Origin: Plasmodium coatneyi
Taxonomy: Eukaryota > Apicomplexa > Aconoidasida > Haemosporida > Plasmodiidae
DNA length: 64,000 nt
Assembly (NCBI RefSeq): GCF_001680005.1
Contig: NC_033558.1
Location: forward strand, 836,501 to 900,500
Direction: 5' to 3'
The notes beneath the pieces are model-generated. The model was not told where the DNA came from, made no database searches, and saw nothing but the letters and a program-made list of their open reading frames with translations. Position 1 is the first letter of the stretch. Each line of letters opens with the position of its first letter. Made by a program: the position numbers and the translations under genes. Below, piece after piece: positions 40,006 through 51,900 of this stretch.

Positions 40006-42102
40006 ATGAAAAATTTCGGAGGAGCCATCTGGGAAGAACTCCTCTACAATGAAATGCGGGAGGAGGAGAGGAAGTGCCTGCAGGATATGATGATAAACGA
40101 CATATGGTGTGATGCAGAATCAAGTGAAGATGATCTGCGTAACAAGGGAGAAGTCAACCCGAATGACTTCATCTTTACAAATACACACAGTAACATTTTT
40201 GAAAATTATTCAGACCATGAGACGTATAACGAGGTCATAGATTTGCTCAGGAGGACAGATGTAGTAGACAATGTGGGAAGTAAACTTGAGGGGAATCCCA
40301 ACTTTGCCAGCGGCGTGCAGGCGGTGGACATAAAGAACTTTATGAACTTCGACCCGCTGTTTGTTAAGGTGTACCACGAGAGGGGAACACCCCAGGGGGG
40401 AGACAGTACGCGGGAAGCAACGGTAGAGGAGGAGAACGAAACCAACGAAGCCAACGAGGCTGACCAGACGTACCCTGTGGAGGGAGTAGAGCAGAGGAAG
40501 GTTAGCAAGGAGAAGAACGTGCGGGTTAGCGCAGACTTTAGTGACGACGATATTTACACGCCGAAGGCGCTGAAGAGGAAGAGGGAGGAGGGGGAGAAAG
40601 CGAAACGGAAAAATGAAAACGAAAGCGGTAACGAAAGTGGTAATCAAAGCGCAAACCAGAGTGACAACCAGAACGGTTTTCGAAAACTCACCCGAGGGGA
40701 CGCCGTCGAGAAAAGGTCCAACGCTTCGGTGAGGAAAATCAAGCAGAAGAAAAAAAACCAAATATCTGACGCCAAACGTGGCATCAGCTCCCTCCCGTCG
40801 GTGAGGAAAACCACGTGGAAGGGAAAGAAAAGCAGCATAACCACCACCGACAAGGAGAAGAAAATAGAGGATCTGTACTCCCCCATAAAAACAAAACGCA
40901 AGGAGGCCTTTTCCAATGCATTCGACATACTGATTAAAAGAAAAAACGAAAAGAACGAAGAAGCCATTAAAGCGTATAACGATATCAGTTCAAAAAGAAG
41001 ACGAAGTAGAAACCTCTCCGGGAGTTCACAAAGTGAAAGTAATGAAGAGTCTCACATGAATGATTACCGAATAGGATGTCGTCTGGACAGGACAAATGAC
41101 AAGAAGGATGAAAAGAGGAAGAGTCATAAAAAAAATGGGGATGACTTGAAAGATGGATGTGAAGACATTCCAGAGGTATATCAACACCTGATAGATCAAG
41201 GGTTAGAAATCAACGTTTTACGTTACGCCTTGAGCATGAAAATGAGTTCCAACGAACATGTGAAAGAGTCAGACATAATTGGACTGTACGATATTAAGAA
41301 AATTATAAAGGACAAAATTGTGAATGCTATTTTGAGACCTGATTTATTTACTGGGTTGAATAGAGCTGCGAAGGGGATACTACTGTTTGGTCCCCCAGGG
41401 ACAGGAAAAACGATGATTGCAAAGTGGGTGGCCTCTCACTGTAGATGCTCATTCTATAATGTAAGTACGTCATCCCTCTTTAGCAAGTACATTGGAGAGA
41501 CGGAAAAAATCATAACTTGTCTGTTCAAATGTGCAGAGGTGGACAACCCATCTATTCTCTTTTTTGACGAAATAGACTCCATCCTAGGGATGCGTAAAAA
41601 AGACGAAGACGATACAACTATAAGGATAAAAAACCAGCTCCTACAAATGATTGATGGTATTAATACGAAGAAGGACGCCGTCATTGTTATTATCGGGGCA
41701 ACCAATCGACCAGACATGATCGATGACGCTGCACTGAGGAGGTTCAACAAGAGAGTCTATATTCCCCTTCCAGATTTACAAGCAAGGAAGGAACAAATAC
41801 GCTATATCATAACCAAGCACACACATTCTGGGTTCCAAATGAGTGAAAGTGAGTTGGACTCCATTTCGCATAAGCTACACAATTGGAATGGAAGTGACAT
41901 CTACCACTTGTGCACAAAGTGTTACGAATACGTGTATGATGATGCTGTGGAGCAGTACAACGGGATCGAGAACATACCAAACACGTCTATCTTTAGGGCC
42001 ATCCGGTACGACGATTTTATCAAAGCCATGTCACAGGTGAATACCTCCTACAAGTGCGTCTTCGATTATGATGAGTGGAGTCAGAAGCATGGTGCGCTAT
42101 GA
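40006..42102 (+). CDS. Fidgetin-like (meiotic-clade) AAA ATPase
   Basis: Single exon of 698 residues. The first 385 residues are charged, lysine-rich and probably disordered, with nuclear-localisation-like clusters. The AAA module follows: Walker A GPPGTGKT at 462-469, Walker B ILFFDEID at 517-524, sensor-1 region IGATNRPD, and an ALRRFNKRVYIPLP segment typical of the fidgetin/spastin/katanin/Vps4 clade, where the arginines serve the neighbouring subunit. The preceding IIGLYDIKK...ILRPDLFTGL is the usual N-terminal edge of the domain. All catalytic residues are present. Fidgetin-like 1 acts in homologous recombination and some relatives sever microtubules. I favour FIGNL1-like from the C-terminal sequence, but the exact subfamily is inferred. 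Convergent with the next gene. Confidence 0.88.
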   Translation: MKNFGGAIWEELLYNEMREEERKCLQDMMINDIWCDAESSEDDLRNKGEVNPNDFIFTNTHSNIFENYSDHETYNEVIDLLRRTDVVDNVGSKLEGNPNFASGVQAVDIKNFMNFDPLFVKVYHERGTPQGGDSTREATVEEENETNEANEADQTYPVEGVEQRKVSKEKNVRVSADFSDDDIYTPKALKRKREEGEKAKRKNENESGNESGNQSANQSDNQNGFRKLTRGDAVEKRSNASVRKIKQKKKNQISDAKRGISSLPSVRKTTWKGKKSSITTTDKEKKIEDLYSPIKTKRKEAFSNAFDILIKRKNEKNEEAIKAYNDISSKRRRSRNLSGSSQSESNEESHMNDYRIGCRLDRTNDKKDEKRKSHKKNGDDLKDGCEDIPEVYQHLIDQGLEINVLRYALSMKMSSNEHVKESDIIGLYDIKKIIKDKIVNAILRPDLFTGLNRAAKGILLFGPPGTGKTMIAKWVASHCRCSFYNVSTSSLFSKYIGETEKIITCLFKCAEVDNPSILFFDEIDSILGMRKKDEDDTTIRIKNQLLQMIDGINTKKDAVIVIIGATNRPDMIDDAALRRFNKRVYIPLPDLQARKEQIRYIITKHTHSGFQMSESELDSISHKLHNWNGSDIYHLCTKCYEYVYDDAVEQYNGIENIPNTSIFRAIRYDDFIKAMSQVNTSYKCVFDYDEWSQKHGAL

Positions 42103-42629
42103 TGTGCATGCGTATATGTGTGTGTGTAATCCATGGCTACCTTTGCAAAGGAGGAGTTTTATCTCCAGCAAAGGGTCCCTTTTTAACCCTCATCACATAA
42201 ACCGTATGGGGCAATTTTTGTTGGCCCCTTTTAACCCCACCATCATCCGAACATTTAAATATTTTAAAGTAGACAAAAAAATAAAAGCGGTTTGTATTAC
42301 GGTGCGCCCAAACCAGGGGGGGCACAACAAAAGGGGGATTACTAATGCGTGGAGAAAGTTTTCCACGTGAGTAATGGCGCTGCTCACCGGGGTGAGTGCA
42401 AAGCGGAAGATTCAAAAAAGAAATGCAAATCGGTGAAGCAACGTGCAACGGCCTCCGTCTTCTCACTACTTGGGAAAAGAACTGCTCTTCTTTTTTCCCT
42501 CAGAATCGATCGAGTGGCACCCCCTCGATGAACTGTATTTTCTCCTGGCCGTGCAGAAATGCGGTGGAGGTTCTTTTCCTCACGAAGGTGATGTTACTCT
42601 CGCTGAGTGTTTTTTCCCCTCCGTCAAGC
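42103..42629. other. Convergent spacer
   Basis: Between the AAA ATPase stop and the 3' end of the next minus-strand gene. Mixed composition, no supported gene; probable 3' UTRs. Confidence 0.5.
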
Positions 42630-45600
42630 TTATCTCTTCTTTTGGCGTTGTTTTTCCTGCTTGTTAATTCGTTCTGTTGTGTTTGGCCAGGTTTGCACCC
42701 CGGCGTGTTGGGAAGGCGCCCCTCCATGATTGGATGGCTCATCCGAATTGGATTCGCTCCCCTCATTTTGGTGAACGTACCCCGAAAGTGCATTCTTATA
42801 ATCAACACTGTGGTACTTCTTTGATATTTTATCGTCCCCCAGTTGGAGTTCCTGGATCATTTTTACCTTTCGTTCGTTTTGCAATCCCACGTCGGACTTG
42901 AATTTGTGGAGAGTCTTCCTGGAGGGCTTCTTCCCCCGTCTACCATCGGCGGCGTCCTTTGGACCTTTCTGGTGGTGACTTTCGTCTGAGCTTTCATGCG
43001 AGGAATCATTTCCCCTATGGGAATGTTCAACCGATTTGTACTTATTCCCCTGGGCATGCTTTTTTGCTCCATAATTGGGGGACTGTTTCCCATTTGAGGA
43101 TAAGCTTTCTCCCCTGTGGAATGCCTTCTCACTGTGGTGGCGGCTTCCCCTGCGTAGCAATGTGGAGGATGCACTGGTATGCATATGAGAAAGGCGAACC
43201 CCGCTGACACTTCTTCGACTTCTTTGGTGATTAAATGGGTCCGCAAATTGACCCGGGTCGACAGTCGAATCGGAATTGTAGCTGTTCTTTTTCATCGCTT
43301 TGGTAGGTCCCCCAGAAGGGGTATGATATATATGCTGGTTTTCCCCTTCATTTTCCTCCTCGCCCTTAACGAAGGATAAGCCCTTCCTTGCAGCAAACCC
43401 GCTATAGTAAGTCTTAATAAAGTGGGTGAGAATTTCCTCCTTCTTTATCCCAAGAATCTCATTGTATATAAGATTGTCAATAGACCCATCGTTAATATTT
43501 TCTATGTCTTTTCTGAGCTGGTCAAAGTGGTCATATTTCCGTCTGTCAATTTTGCTATATATTTGAAGCTTGCTAATTTTCTTATCTATAATGTTAAAAA
43601 AGGTGAAGCAGCTGAAGGCGATATTCTCTTTATAGGCTTTCAGTACAATCACATCAATATTCTGGCAGAGTTTATTTTTATACTTCCTTTTCAACTTTGT
43701 ATTGCCTATGCAGAGGGTTTCGAAGCTGAGGAGGAATTCTATCTTTATGTCATTGATTAGGGTTAGGAATAGGTTAGGCTTCATGGGAAGTTTATTTTCT
43801 ATTCTTCTCCTGACGTGGAAGAGGAAATTATCCGTCAATACATTGTGTAACGTCTTACATTCGCAACTTTCCATTTTTTTTTTCAAATAATTGGGCGTGT
43901 AAAACATCCCCCTATTAATTGTGTAGGTCAGCATGTTTAGATACTTATACACGTATATCCCATTGTTGGGGTACATGTTTTCTACATTTTTTCCATTTAT
44001 GAAAATGTCTTTTTTGATTTTACTCATTTGTATTGCATATTCTTCTTTGTATTTCTCCTTCGGGGGGGGTAAATGGAACAGACTTTTCTTCGCCAGGAAT
44101 TTTAGTAGATACTTTACCTTTTTCTGCACCACTGGGTTTTGCACCGTTTCGATTAGTTGCTCCAACAGTTGTTGTGCGTGTGCGCTTTGAACATCGCCCG
44201 TGGGGGGAACATTATGGCTTATTTTCTTCGATTCCACTTCCTTCGTGAGAGACTTCCTTGAGGGTAATTTGCTCGGTCCGTCTTCTTCCCGCATGTCTGC
44301 CCCGGATTGCCTCCCCAGGGTCGTGTCCCGCAACACGAACACGAAATAGGGGACGCTGAAGTTGTTGTCCTCGTCATAGTTTTCGTCGCTTTGGCTGAGG
44401 CTGTTTCTATGCCCACTGTTTCCACTTTTGCTATCGATTTTGCTTCCACTTCTGCTCGCCCCCCACACGTCTTTTCCCATCTCCTCCTTCGCGCACTTTT
44501 CCCTTCTCCGCTTCAAATGCTCCTTAATATGCCTCACCACATCGTAGTACTGTGCCAACAGACCGAACGCCTTCGAACAGCTCTCCCTGTTAATGTGAAA
44601 GATGATGATGTTTGAGAGGTAAAACGAAAGTGCGATGAGTGTATTTACTCCGTTGGGTAGATCCCCACAACTGCTTCTCCCGACGCTCCTGCTTCTACGG
44701 TCACGCTTGACACTATCATGGCGTTTCATTCTATCACCCCGTTTGATCCTATCCCCACTCTTGCTTCTTCCCCCCCGGAGCATCAAATTATAGTCCAAAT
44801 AGACGTAGTTGATTTTGTTCGGGCTAGCCATGACATGCGCGTAGATGCAGTTCTTCTGGTCGGCCGCTCCCCCGAAGAAGCCCCGCTCCTGGGTGCTGTT
44901 TAGGATGTGATTGGAGAAGGTGGAAGATCCCGTCTTGACCCCCACGTTGCTTATCACAACTGTGTTTTTATGCTTCATTCGGTTGAAAATTTTCTTCATT
45001 TCTTTATTTATTTGGAGGGGCAGATCGTTGAGATGGGTTTCCACTCTGGGCACAACCTCATCGATGGTACTTCCCCCCATGGGTTGTCTTTCCCCCCCCG
45101 TGCCTTCCTTCACAGAATACACAAACAACTTCGGCCTGGACGTGTACACCTCGCCGATATTTTTATATAAATCCATGGCGTCCTCATCACACAGGTTGGA
45201 AATCTCGACGTTGCTCTGATATGTGTTGTCTTCTCTTCCATTTAGGGGGGTCACCTCCTCCATCGTGTTTACGTCTACACTGTAGTTGTTCTTACTACAC
45301 AGATGGGTTCCTTTAAGTTTATCCGATATTACCCCTTCTGCGAGGTTGTTTTGATTTCCCTCTTCACCGCCACGAGGAATGGCATTTCCATTTTTCCCTT
45401 TCGAATTGACCTGATCACCATCGTTATGATCATTTTTTGCGTTGAGTGTCCCCCCTGAGATGTATGTCCCACTGTTGTCTCTACTTTTGTTTCCATCAGG
45501 TGAGATGCTATGTGGTGGATCTGTCTGCTTGGCTAGAAACTCCTTCGGTTCTCCCTTAAAAACTGCCTGGTCCATATATCTGCCGTCAAAAATGTGTTTG

Positions 45601-46751
45601 TAATTTTTTTCATAATGATGCAGCAAATAGTCGTATATGTCATTTTGGTATAAGTTGTTCCGATCCGGTGGGTAGTTCCCCTTTTCTCTTTCCTTTTCCT
45701 TTTCCTTTTTGTGCATTTCCTTGGTGGGGTCGTAGTGATTCTTCACAGCATAGTAGATCACTTTTTTATTCTGTTTATGGTCGTACATTTCGAGTAGGTT
45801 GTTTTGAGTGTACTGTTCGTTCTGTTCCCACTCGTTGTGAGGGGGTACCCCGACTTTTTCTTTTTCTCCTGCTTTCATGTTTTGCATCTCCCTTTGAATG
45901 GTTTCCTCTCCTGGGTGGCCCGTTCCTGCTTGGTTCATTTGGACCTGCTCGTTCGGCGTCACTTGGAGGGGCAATCCCTGATTCACTCTGTTAACGTTAG
46001 GGTCCATTCCATTTGTGGTGTAGCCCATTTGGCCGACCTGCCCGGAGGTGACCGCAGGGATGTGCCTCTCCTTCACCCCGTTCGGAGCACCAAAGCTACT
46101 CGAGTCGACGTTCGTCCCGTACGTGTACTGTCCACCATATAGTAGAGTACTACCTTTCGACAAATAGGGGGAAGACCCATCTGAGGAATCCACACTGAGG
46201 TCCTTTCTCATAGTCCCATTAGCGACATTCCCATTTAGGGGCATCAAATTATACCTCCCCCTTTCCTCATACACATTCTGATGGTTATACAATTCTTGCA
46301 CTTTGCTTTGAGGATACAAATTTTTTATTTCGTATTCTTCCATAATTTTCCCAAAAGGAAGGATGCTGGTTAAGTTTTTTTTCTGCGTGTAGTCTGCACT
46401 GATGCTGTGCGTCTCTTTTATTTTTTTCACTTTATATTTGTTGGCGCTGAAGAGGCCGTCCACCGTGTGCGGGGGATCCACGTTGCGCGTATCACTGCAG
46501 TTATCACTTGGGCTATTCGTAACGAACGGTTCTGCCGTAGGAATGTTCCCCCCTTCCCCTGGATTCATGTAAATATTATTTTCATACTTCAGCGAATGAA
46601 AGACCTCCATGTTTGGGTTACCAACGGGGAGGTACTCCCTTTTGCTTCTTTCCATATTGGGAACACTACCATAGTTTTGCACATCGTACTTGTTTATGTA
46701 GCCTACTCCGCTTGCGCTGTGCACGTCGTTCAAGTTGTTTGTGGTGCCCAT
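42630..46751 (-). CDS. Large protein with a degenerate GB1/RHD3-type (atlastin/Sey1/GBP-like) G domain
   Basis: Single exon, 1373 residues from the first real ATG at 46751. The frame is open for 25 codons upstream but only to a TTG, then a stop, so an upstream exon is possible but unproved. The first 570 residues are Asn/Gly-rich and low-complexity. About residue 590 a G-domain-like region begins: VGVKTGSS (603-610) sits where GxxxxGKS is expected, but the P-loop lysine is replaced by Ser609. A LDYN stretch takes the place of the DxxG motif. A hydrophobic LSFYLSNIIIFHIN helix/strand follows, and an RD motif (FVLRD, Arg808-Asp809) typical of GB1 GTPases is kept. The next part (KKSLFHLPPPKEKYKEEY) resembles the segment after the G domain in Sey1/RHD3. 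The C-terminal 300 residues are Ser/His/Lys-rich. Probably a nucleotide-binding-defective member; the family call is inference. Confidence 0.65.
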   Translation of the reverse strand: MGTTNNLNDVHSASGVGYINKYDVQNYGSVPNMERSKREYLPVGNPNMEVFHSLKYENNIYMNPGEGGNIPTAEPFVTNSPSDNCSDTRNVDPPHTVDGLFSANKYKVKKIKETHSISADYTQKKNLTSILPFGKIMEEYEIKNLYPQSKVQELYNHQNVYEERGRYNLMPLNGNVANGTMRKDLSVDSSDGSSPYLSKGSTLLYGGQYTYGTNVDSSSFGAPNGVKERHIPAVTSGQVGQMGYTTNGMDPNVNRVNQGLPLQVTPNEQVQMNQAGTGHPGEETIQREMQNMKAGEKEKVGVPPHNEWEQNEQYTQNNLLEMYDHKQNKKVIYYAVKNHYDPTKEMHKKEKEKEREKGNYPPDRNNLYQNDIYDYLLHHYEKNYKHIFDGRYMDQAVFKGEPKEFLAKQTDPPHSISPDGNKSRDNSGTYISGGTLNAKNDHNDGDQVNSKGKNGNAIPRGGEEGNQNNLAEGVISDKLKGTHLCSKNNYSVDVNTMEEVTPLNGREDNTYQSNVEISNLCDEDAMDLYKNIGEVYTSRPKLFVYSVKEGTGGERQPMGGSTIDEVVPRVETHLNDLPLQINKEMKKIFNRMKHKNTVVISNVGVKTGSSTFSNHILNSTQERGFFGGAADQKNCIYAHVMASPNKINYVYLDYNLMLRGGRSKSGDRIKRGDRMKRHDSVKRDRRSRSVGRSSCGDLPNGVNTLIALSFYLSNIIIFHINRESCSKAFGLLAQYYDVVRHIKEHLKRRREKCAKEEMGKDVWGASRSGSKIDSKSGNSGHRNSLSQSDENYDEDNNFSVPYFVFVLRDTTLGRQSGADMREEDGPSKLPSRKSLTKEVESKKISHNVPPTGDVQSAHAQQLLEQLIETVQNPVVQKKVKYLLKFLAKKSLFHLPPPKEKYKEEYAIQMSKIKKDIFINGKNVENMYPNNGIYVYKYLNMLTYTINRGMFYTPNYLKKKMESCECKTLHNVLTDNFLFHVRRRIENKLPMKPNLFLTLINDIKIEFLLSFETLCIGNTKLKRKYKNKLCQNIDVIVLKAYKENIAFSCFTFFNIIDKKISKLQIYSKIDRRKYDHFDQLRKDIENINDGSIDNLIYNEILGIKKEEILTHFIKTYYSGFAARKGLSFVKGEEENEGENQHIYHTPSGGPTKAMKKNSYNSDSTVDPGQFADPFNHQRSRRSVSGVRLSHMHTSASSTLLRRGSRHHSEKAFHRGESLSSNGKQSPNYGAKKHAQGNKYKSVEHSHRGNDSSHESSDESHHQKGPKDAADGRRGKKPSRKTLHKFKSDVGLQNERKVKMIQELQLGDDKISKKYHSVDYKNALSGYVHQNEGSESNSDEPSNHGGAPSQHAGVQTWPNTTERINKQEKQRQKKR

Positions 46752-47531
46752 TTGTTCTATACTCAGTTGGGTGTAGATGACGTGATCAACAGTGCGGTCT
46801 TTAATGTGGTATACGACCCATGCCAATTTTTCGTCAATTCTTGGTGCAGTTCTCCCTTCAAAATGTAGGCACAGGCAGGGTGGAAAACGAAGTAACTACT
46901 TTACGGCAGAAGTGAACAATGCAAGATTGGCAAATGGTTATCGTGGGTTGCTTACACCTGGGTGATGCACTGTACACATAGGTAAAAGACTTTTCACGGT
47001 TTGCAAAGTTGGAAAAAAGAATCGAAAAAAAAAAAAAAGGTTGATGGGCTCACCGACGAGAAGACGCGCAGATAGGACTAGTTCACTACCACGTGGAAAC
47101 AAAAAGCAGTGGCCCCAACGGTAGGACGAAGCAGAGTAGTCACACAAAAAAGTAAGTTGAGAAAAAAAAAAAAATTGACACATTAACGGGGAAACAAAAC
47201 ATCATTGGTATTACGCTTTAAAAAGGTGTGTACATACCAGCGCATACGCAAAGGAACATTAGCATAATATGAATACATACAAATATGTGCACACATGCGC
47301 GCTTTAATCTAAAGTGAAACAGTTCTGATGGGAGGGACAAAACTTCCCATTTGGCGATACGCATGCGTCACTTGAAAGTAAAGGAAGAGGGACAAAATCG
47401 GGGGGGGGAAACATGTTCGCCCGGTTGCGTCCCTCAGAAAATACCCCTTCCCCTTTTTTCCGACAGGAAATCGAAATGGTAACAGTATTTCGAGTGGCCA
47501 CAAGGAGTTAAAAAGGTTGCCAATCGGTCAG

Positions 47532-47566
47532 CATGTAACCATGTAACCATGTAACCATGTGACCAT
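47532..47566. repeat. 8-base tandem repeat CATGTAAC
   Basis: Four consecutive copies of CATGTAAC, the last with one change (CATGTGAC), followed by a partial copy. Confidence 0.85.
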
Positions 47567-48079
47567 ATGCATGGTATTTCCCTCCGTTCGAAGTGGACAG
47601 GCGGAGAAACAAATGACAACGCGCCGAAACAACACAAGCGAATAGCGACAATCTGACGAAACGGCTCATCAGCCAAATGGCAGAATGGAAAAAAAAAAAA
47701 AAAAGTGACCAAATCGAGGGTGATAATTTTCCCGTTCGCGATTTTGCGTTGAACAATTTTCCCTCTGCGTACACATCCAATTTTGTAAAAAAAAAAAAAA
47801 AAACGCTGAATGGATGAATGGGTGAATGGTTATGCAGAGTGGGAAAAAATGCCAAAGAATATTTTCTCCCATTTAGTCTAAACGCGCGCTTTTTTTTCGG
47901 CCGCATTTTCCATTTTGCGTTTTATGTGCAAATTGGATAAAAGGAAAATTGCCTCCAATTTGGGGGGTGTATTTCCTGGGGGCATTTTGGCGTCCTTTTT
48001 TTTTTTTTTTTTTTAAATGTGCACTTGGAGAATATGCCAATTGACGGAGTATGCCACGCGGCCAGTGGGGAAGTGCCAA

Positions 48080-48153
48080 ACTGCGCAAACGTTCTAACCG
48101 CGCAAATGTCCTAACCGCGCAAATGTCCTAACCGCGCAAAGTCCTAACCGTGC
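48080..48153. repeat. 17-base tandem repeat CTAACCGCGCAAATGTC
   Basis: Two exact copies at 48094-48110 and 48111-48127, a 16-base copy at 48128-48143, and diverged flanking copies on both sides. The repeat is GC-richer than its surroundings. Confidence 0.85.
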
Positions 48154-48919
48154 ATGCGTGCTATATCTGCGCATACGCTTTGCGGCGCGGGTGGGGAGGG
48201 GAAAAATTGAAAATACTCTCGCACATTTTGTGCCCCCCTTTGGTGTGAACTTTACACTTGAACAATTTTGGCAAGTGGCCTTTAGGACTTTTTTTTTTTT
48301 TTTTTTTTTTTTTCCAAATTTGTTTCGTTTTGTTTGCTGAATTTAAAAGGGTTGGATGTTTCACCCACCCGGGTGCCTCTGCCCTGTTTGTGTAGCACCG
48401 TATGTCGCGCAGCGCTTTATAGGTGCCGAAACGATCTACTTGTGGGGGTAGGTGGACACGATTATCCGAGCGATATGATTAACCCCTTTCGTTTGTAACG
48501 TTACATATTTAGTTACCATTTGGGCATACCCCCGTTTGTGTGCATATTATCATCCCAACGCATGCATAGCATATTTTGGGCTGAATTAATTTCTCTCAAA
48601 AAGGTGTGCCACGTTGGTAGACATTCGTTCGTGGAGTGCGTTCCCTTTTTAAACATCCAGCAATGGCCTCCCCATGCGTACGCATACATATGTATGAAGG
48701 TACGAACCTGATTTGGCTACAACCGTTTGGATTCTCCTAACCAACAGGACGTATATGCATAGGGAACAAATATAATGTCACCGTGTGGTTATTACTTGGG
48801 GGAGAAAAGACAACTTGTTTGGACCACTGTAACATAGGTGTATGCACCACGGGGAGGACACTGAGCTTTTGCTTCGGTGCACCCTAAAGACGTCTGCTGT
48901 CCATTGAAAAGATGTCACC

Positions 48920-51900
48920 ATGAAGAGGAATAAGAACAACTGCATAGGACTAAGTAACTGCTCCTTCGAGCAGTTTAAAGGTAACCACTTGGTGATCCGT
49001 CTGATACGTCCATCTTAGCAGGGGTGGGAAGGCGATCCATTTAAGCGATGTGCCAACTAACGTTCCTTCCGCAGTCCGCGTTTTTGAGAACCATCCATAT
49101 AGTGTGCATGTGGAGTGTATTCCCCTCTATCCCGTTTTGTAGCTTCTTTGGTATTCACTTGTGTCTTCCCCCCCATTTCACACTTAACACTCCTAGAGGG
49201 AATCGACTTCCTAAAACAGACGGACGCAATTCTGGACGAGGATATATTTCCCATTCTGAAAAGGCTCTGCTCCTACCTCTTCTTCTGCGTCAAGAATGAC
49301 AACTTCGATTTTGTGAAAAGTTACGAAAATGCCGAAAGGGCAGGTAAAGCGAAAGGAAGCCAAAGGGGGCAAGCAGCACAGGCAGCACAAGTTATATCAG
49401 CTGCGGCGACGACGCAAGTACCCCCCTGGAGGAGTGCCTCCCCCGACGGAAGTGAAACGACGCTAAACTACCAATTTGAGGATGAAGATTTCATAATAGT
49501 AAAAAACATAAACAAGCTGCTGCTTAACAAACTGATAGACAACTACGTTGGCTACTCCTGGTTGTGCCTAACCCTAACGGAATACTTAAACGAGCTGGAT
49601 TATTTTATGAAAAAGCAAGGGAAAAATGAAAAAGACGAAGAAAAAAAAGAAATAAACGCAAGAAAAAAAGTGTATAAGTTGGTGAAGAAAATTACACAAG
49701 GGAAGAGGAAATACATATCACAGAATTATCACGGTGGACAACCAAATGGAGAAGTAAAAAAAGCCATGCACAAGTTGGAGTCGAAAAATAAATATATTAA
49801 CTACCTCTTTTGCTATTATAACAATTTCTTCCTTCCGTCAAATGGCAACAATGGGGAAAACGCCCAAGGGGAAGATGTTATAGTACTCGACCAATTTGAT
49901 AATGCGTATTATCGGTGGATATACAGCGATGAGGAGGACCCGAAGGGCAACTTTGCGCAGGAGGAGAATCACCCCAAGAGGGAGAACCATCTGACGAGGG
50001 AGAACCATCTGAAGAGGGAGAAGCGCGTCAGAAGGAGCATCGGGGAGTCTCCCCCAATGGAGAGAAATGCTCACTTGAAGAGGAGGCGAAAATGTTATGG
50101 TGTAGAAGGGGTGGTCAGTCATACAAAGGGACATGGTCCCTTCCATGAGCATGTGAGAATCTCCCCCGGGAAGAATCACCCTGTTCATTATGAGAGAATG
50201 TATGACCCAAGTGAGGTGGACAGAGAACGTGCAGCCAAGCGGGAAAGAAGGCGTGAAGAGAAGCGGCAGAAACGTCGCCAGAAAAGGAGAAAGGCCCTCC
50301 AACAAAGGGGCGACTTGCAACACCTCTACAAAGCGCTGTGTGACTTTCTGTCGACAAAATACGAAACGAGTAAGTTGCTAAAGTTCATGGATGAGTATAG
50401 AGACATGTATGCATGGAAGCCACCCCCCTTCTACTGGAAGATACTGAGCAGCAAGTACGTAGTGAAGGAGATACTAAAGTTGTATGAGGACAGATATTTA
50501 GACCCCTTCCTCTCTTGCCTGTATGAAGATTATGTGAACAAATACTACTTCGACGATGAGGAAAGCAGTAACATAGCCACGTATACGAGTAACTTCAATG
50601 TATTTACCCTTAGAGTAAGTGAAGAAATTCAAAGATTTCTCGTTTTGGAAGAACCAGAAGAGGAAGAAGCTGTTTTGAGGATATGCAAAAATATATGTGT
50701 GAGCGAAAATTCCTACATCTATGCGCAGATGATCCTTGAGTACATGTATAGGAACAACAACGACAACAGTATGAGGAGGCTCTCTCAGTTTCTATCCCTC
50801 TACATTCTGTATAAGGATATAAATCTGCACAAAATATGTAACAACTACTTCGCAAAGGTTGTAGAGAATGAAGTCAGCATCACCTTCCTAACCTTCAGGG
50901 TGAATAATCTAAACAACTACAGCAGTCTATATAGCACCTTTAGAAATATATACATGGCAAGGAATAAGGGTTCCATGGAGATAAACCATTCGGATATTGT
51001 CTCTCTACATGATGCTATAGTTAACGTTCTGAAAATCTTCAATGGGAATAAGCTGCTTCTGTTTGACTCGACCTACTTGTTTTCTTCCCATGGGGGGGGG
51101 CGTCACTTTAGGGGAAAAGCAACTCCTAAGAAGGATGATCCCGGTGGGGAGAGCACCAATATGAGGGGGCATCTCACCCCCCCTGAGGAGAGAGAAGAAC
51201 ATGAGGATTTTAATTCGAACTTTTCCAACATCAATAGGAGTAACCTGGAGGCGGTGTGCAGGGGTGGGGAATTACCCACTGCTGAACAAGCACATGACGC
51301 CTCCTCTGTAGGACCATCTCTTCCAGGTAGTCCACCGGAGGAGGAGTCCCTTTTTTCAAAAGGAGAGGAAATTTATAACCCAATGGGGGAACATTCCATT
51401 GGGGAAAATTCCATTGGAGAGGATAGCCTCTTTGGAAGCAGTCTAGACATTGGAAGAAAGGAAAAAGGCAACGCAGCTTATGATGAAGGTAGCCAAATGA
51501 ATGACAACAGAACGAGTGTGTCCAATGATAGCAGCAAAAACTTGAGCAACGAAATTTACAGCTCCATCAAGTCGGACGATTTTGCATCTAATGTGAATTC
51601 GGAAGGTAATGAAGTGGAGGTGAAGTCAGGAAAAACAGAAAGCGCAGAAAAGGCAGCTAGCACAGCTAGTGAATTGCTCCTTCCGTCAGCGTCCCAATAT
51701 GGAAACGAAGACTTCAACTACAACAAAGAATTTCTAAGGATAAATATCTATGCGGAAAAAATTCCTTTAATTCATATGAGGGATATTGTCTTCCTGAACA
51801 ATGCAATAAATATATACGTCTCCAGGAGTGACCTTTTTTCCAACAACATGTATAAACTGTATGGGAAGGTTCTCATTTTTCTAACGACTTACTCTCCTTA

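Larger units (their letters stand above)
46752..48919. other. Divergent intergenic region with two short tandem repeats
   Basis: About 2.2 kb between the 5' ends of two large genes. It contains A-runs (47024, 47164, 47689, 47786), T-runs (47998-48014, 48290-48312), an 8-base repeat near 47532 and a 17-base repeat near 48094. Two promoters are expected. No gene supported. Confidence 0.5.

Noticed and set aside
46752..46826. 25-codon extension of the GB1-like protein
   Set aside because: Begins with TTG right after an in-frame TGA, so it is not a normal eukaryotic start; kept only as a possible upstream exon.
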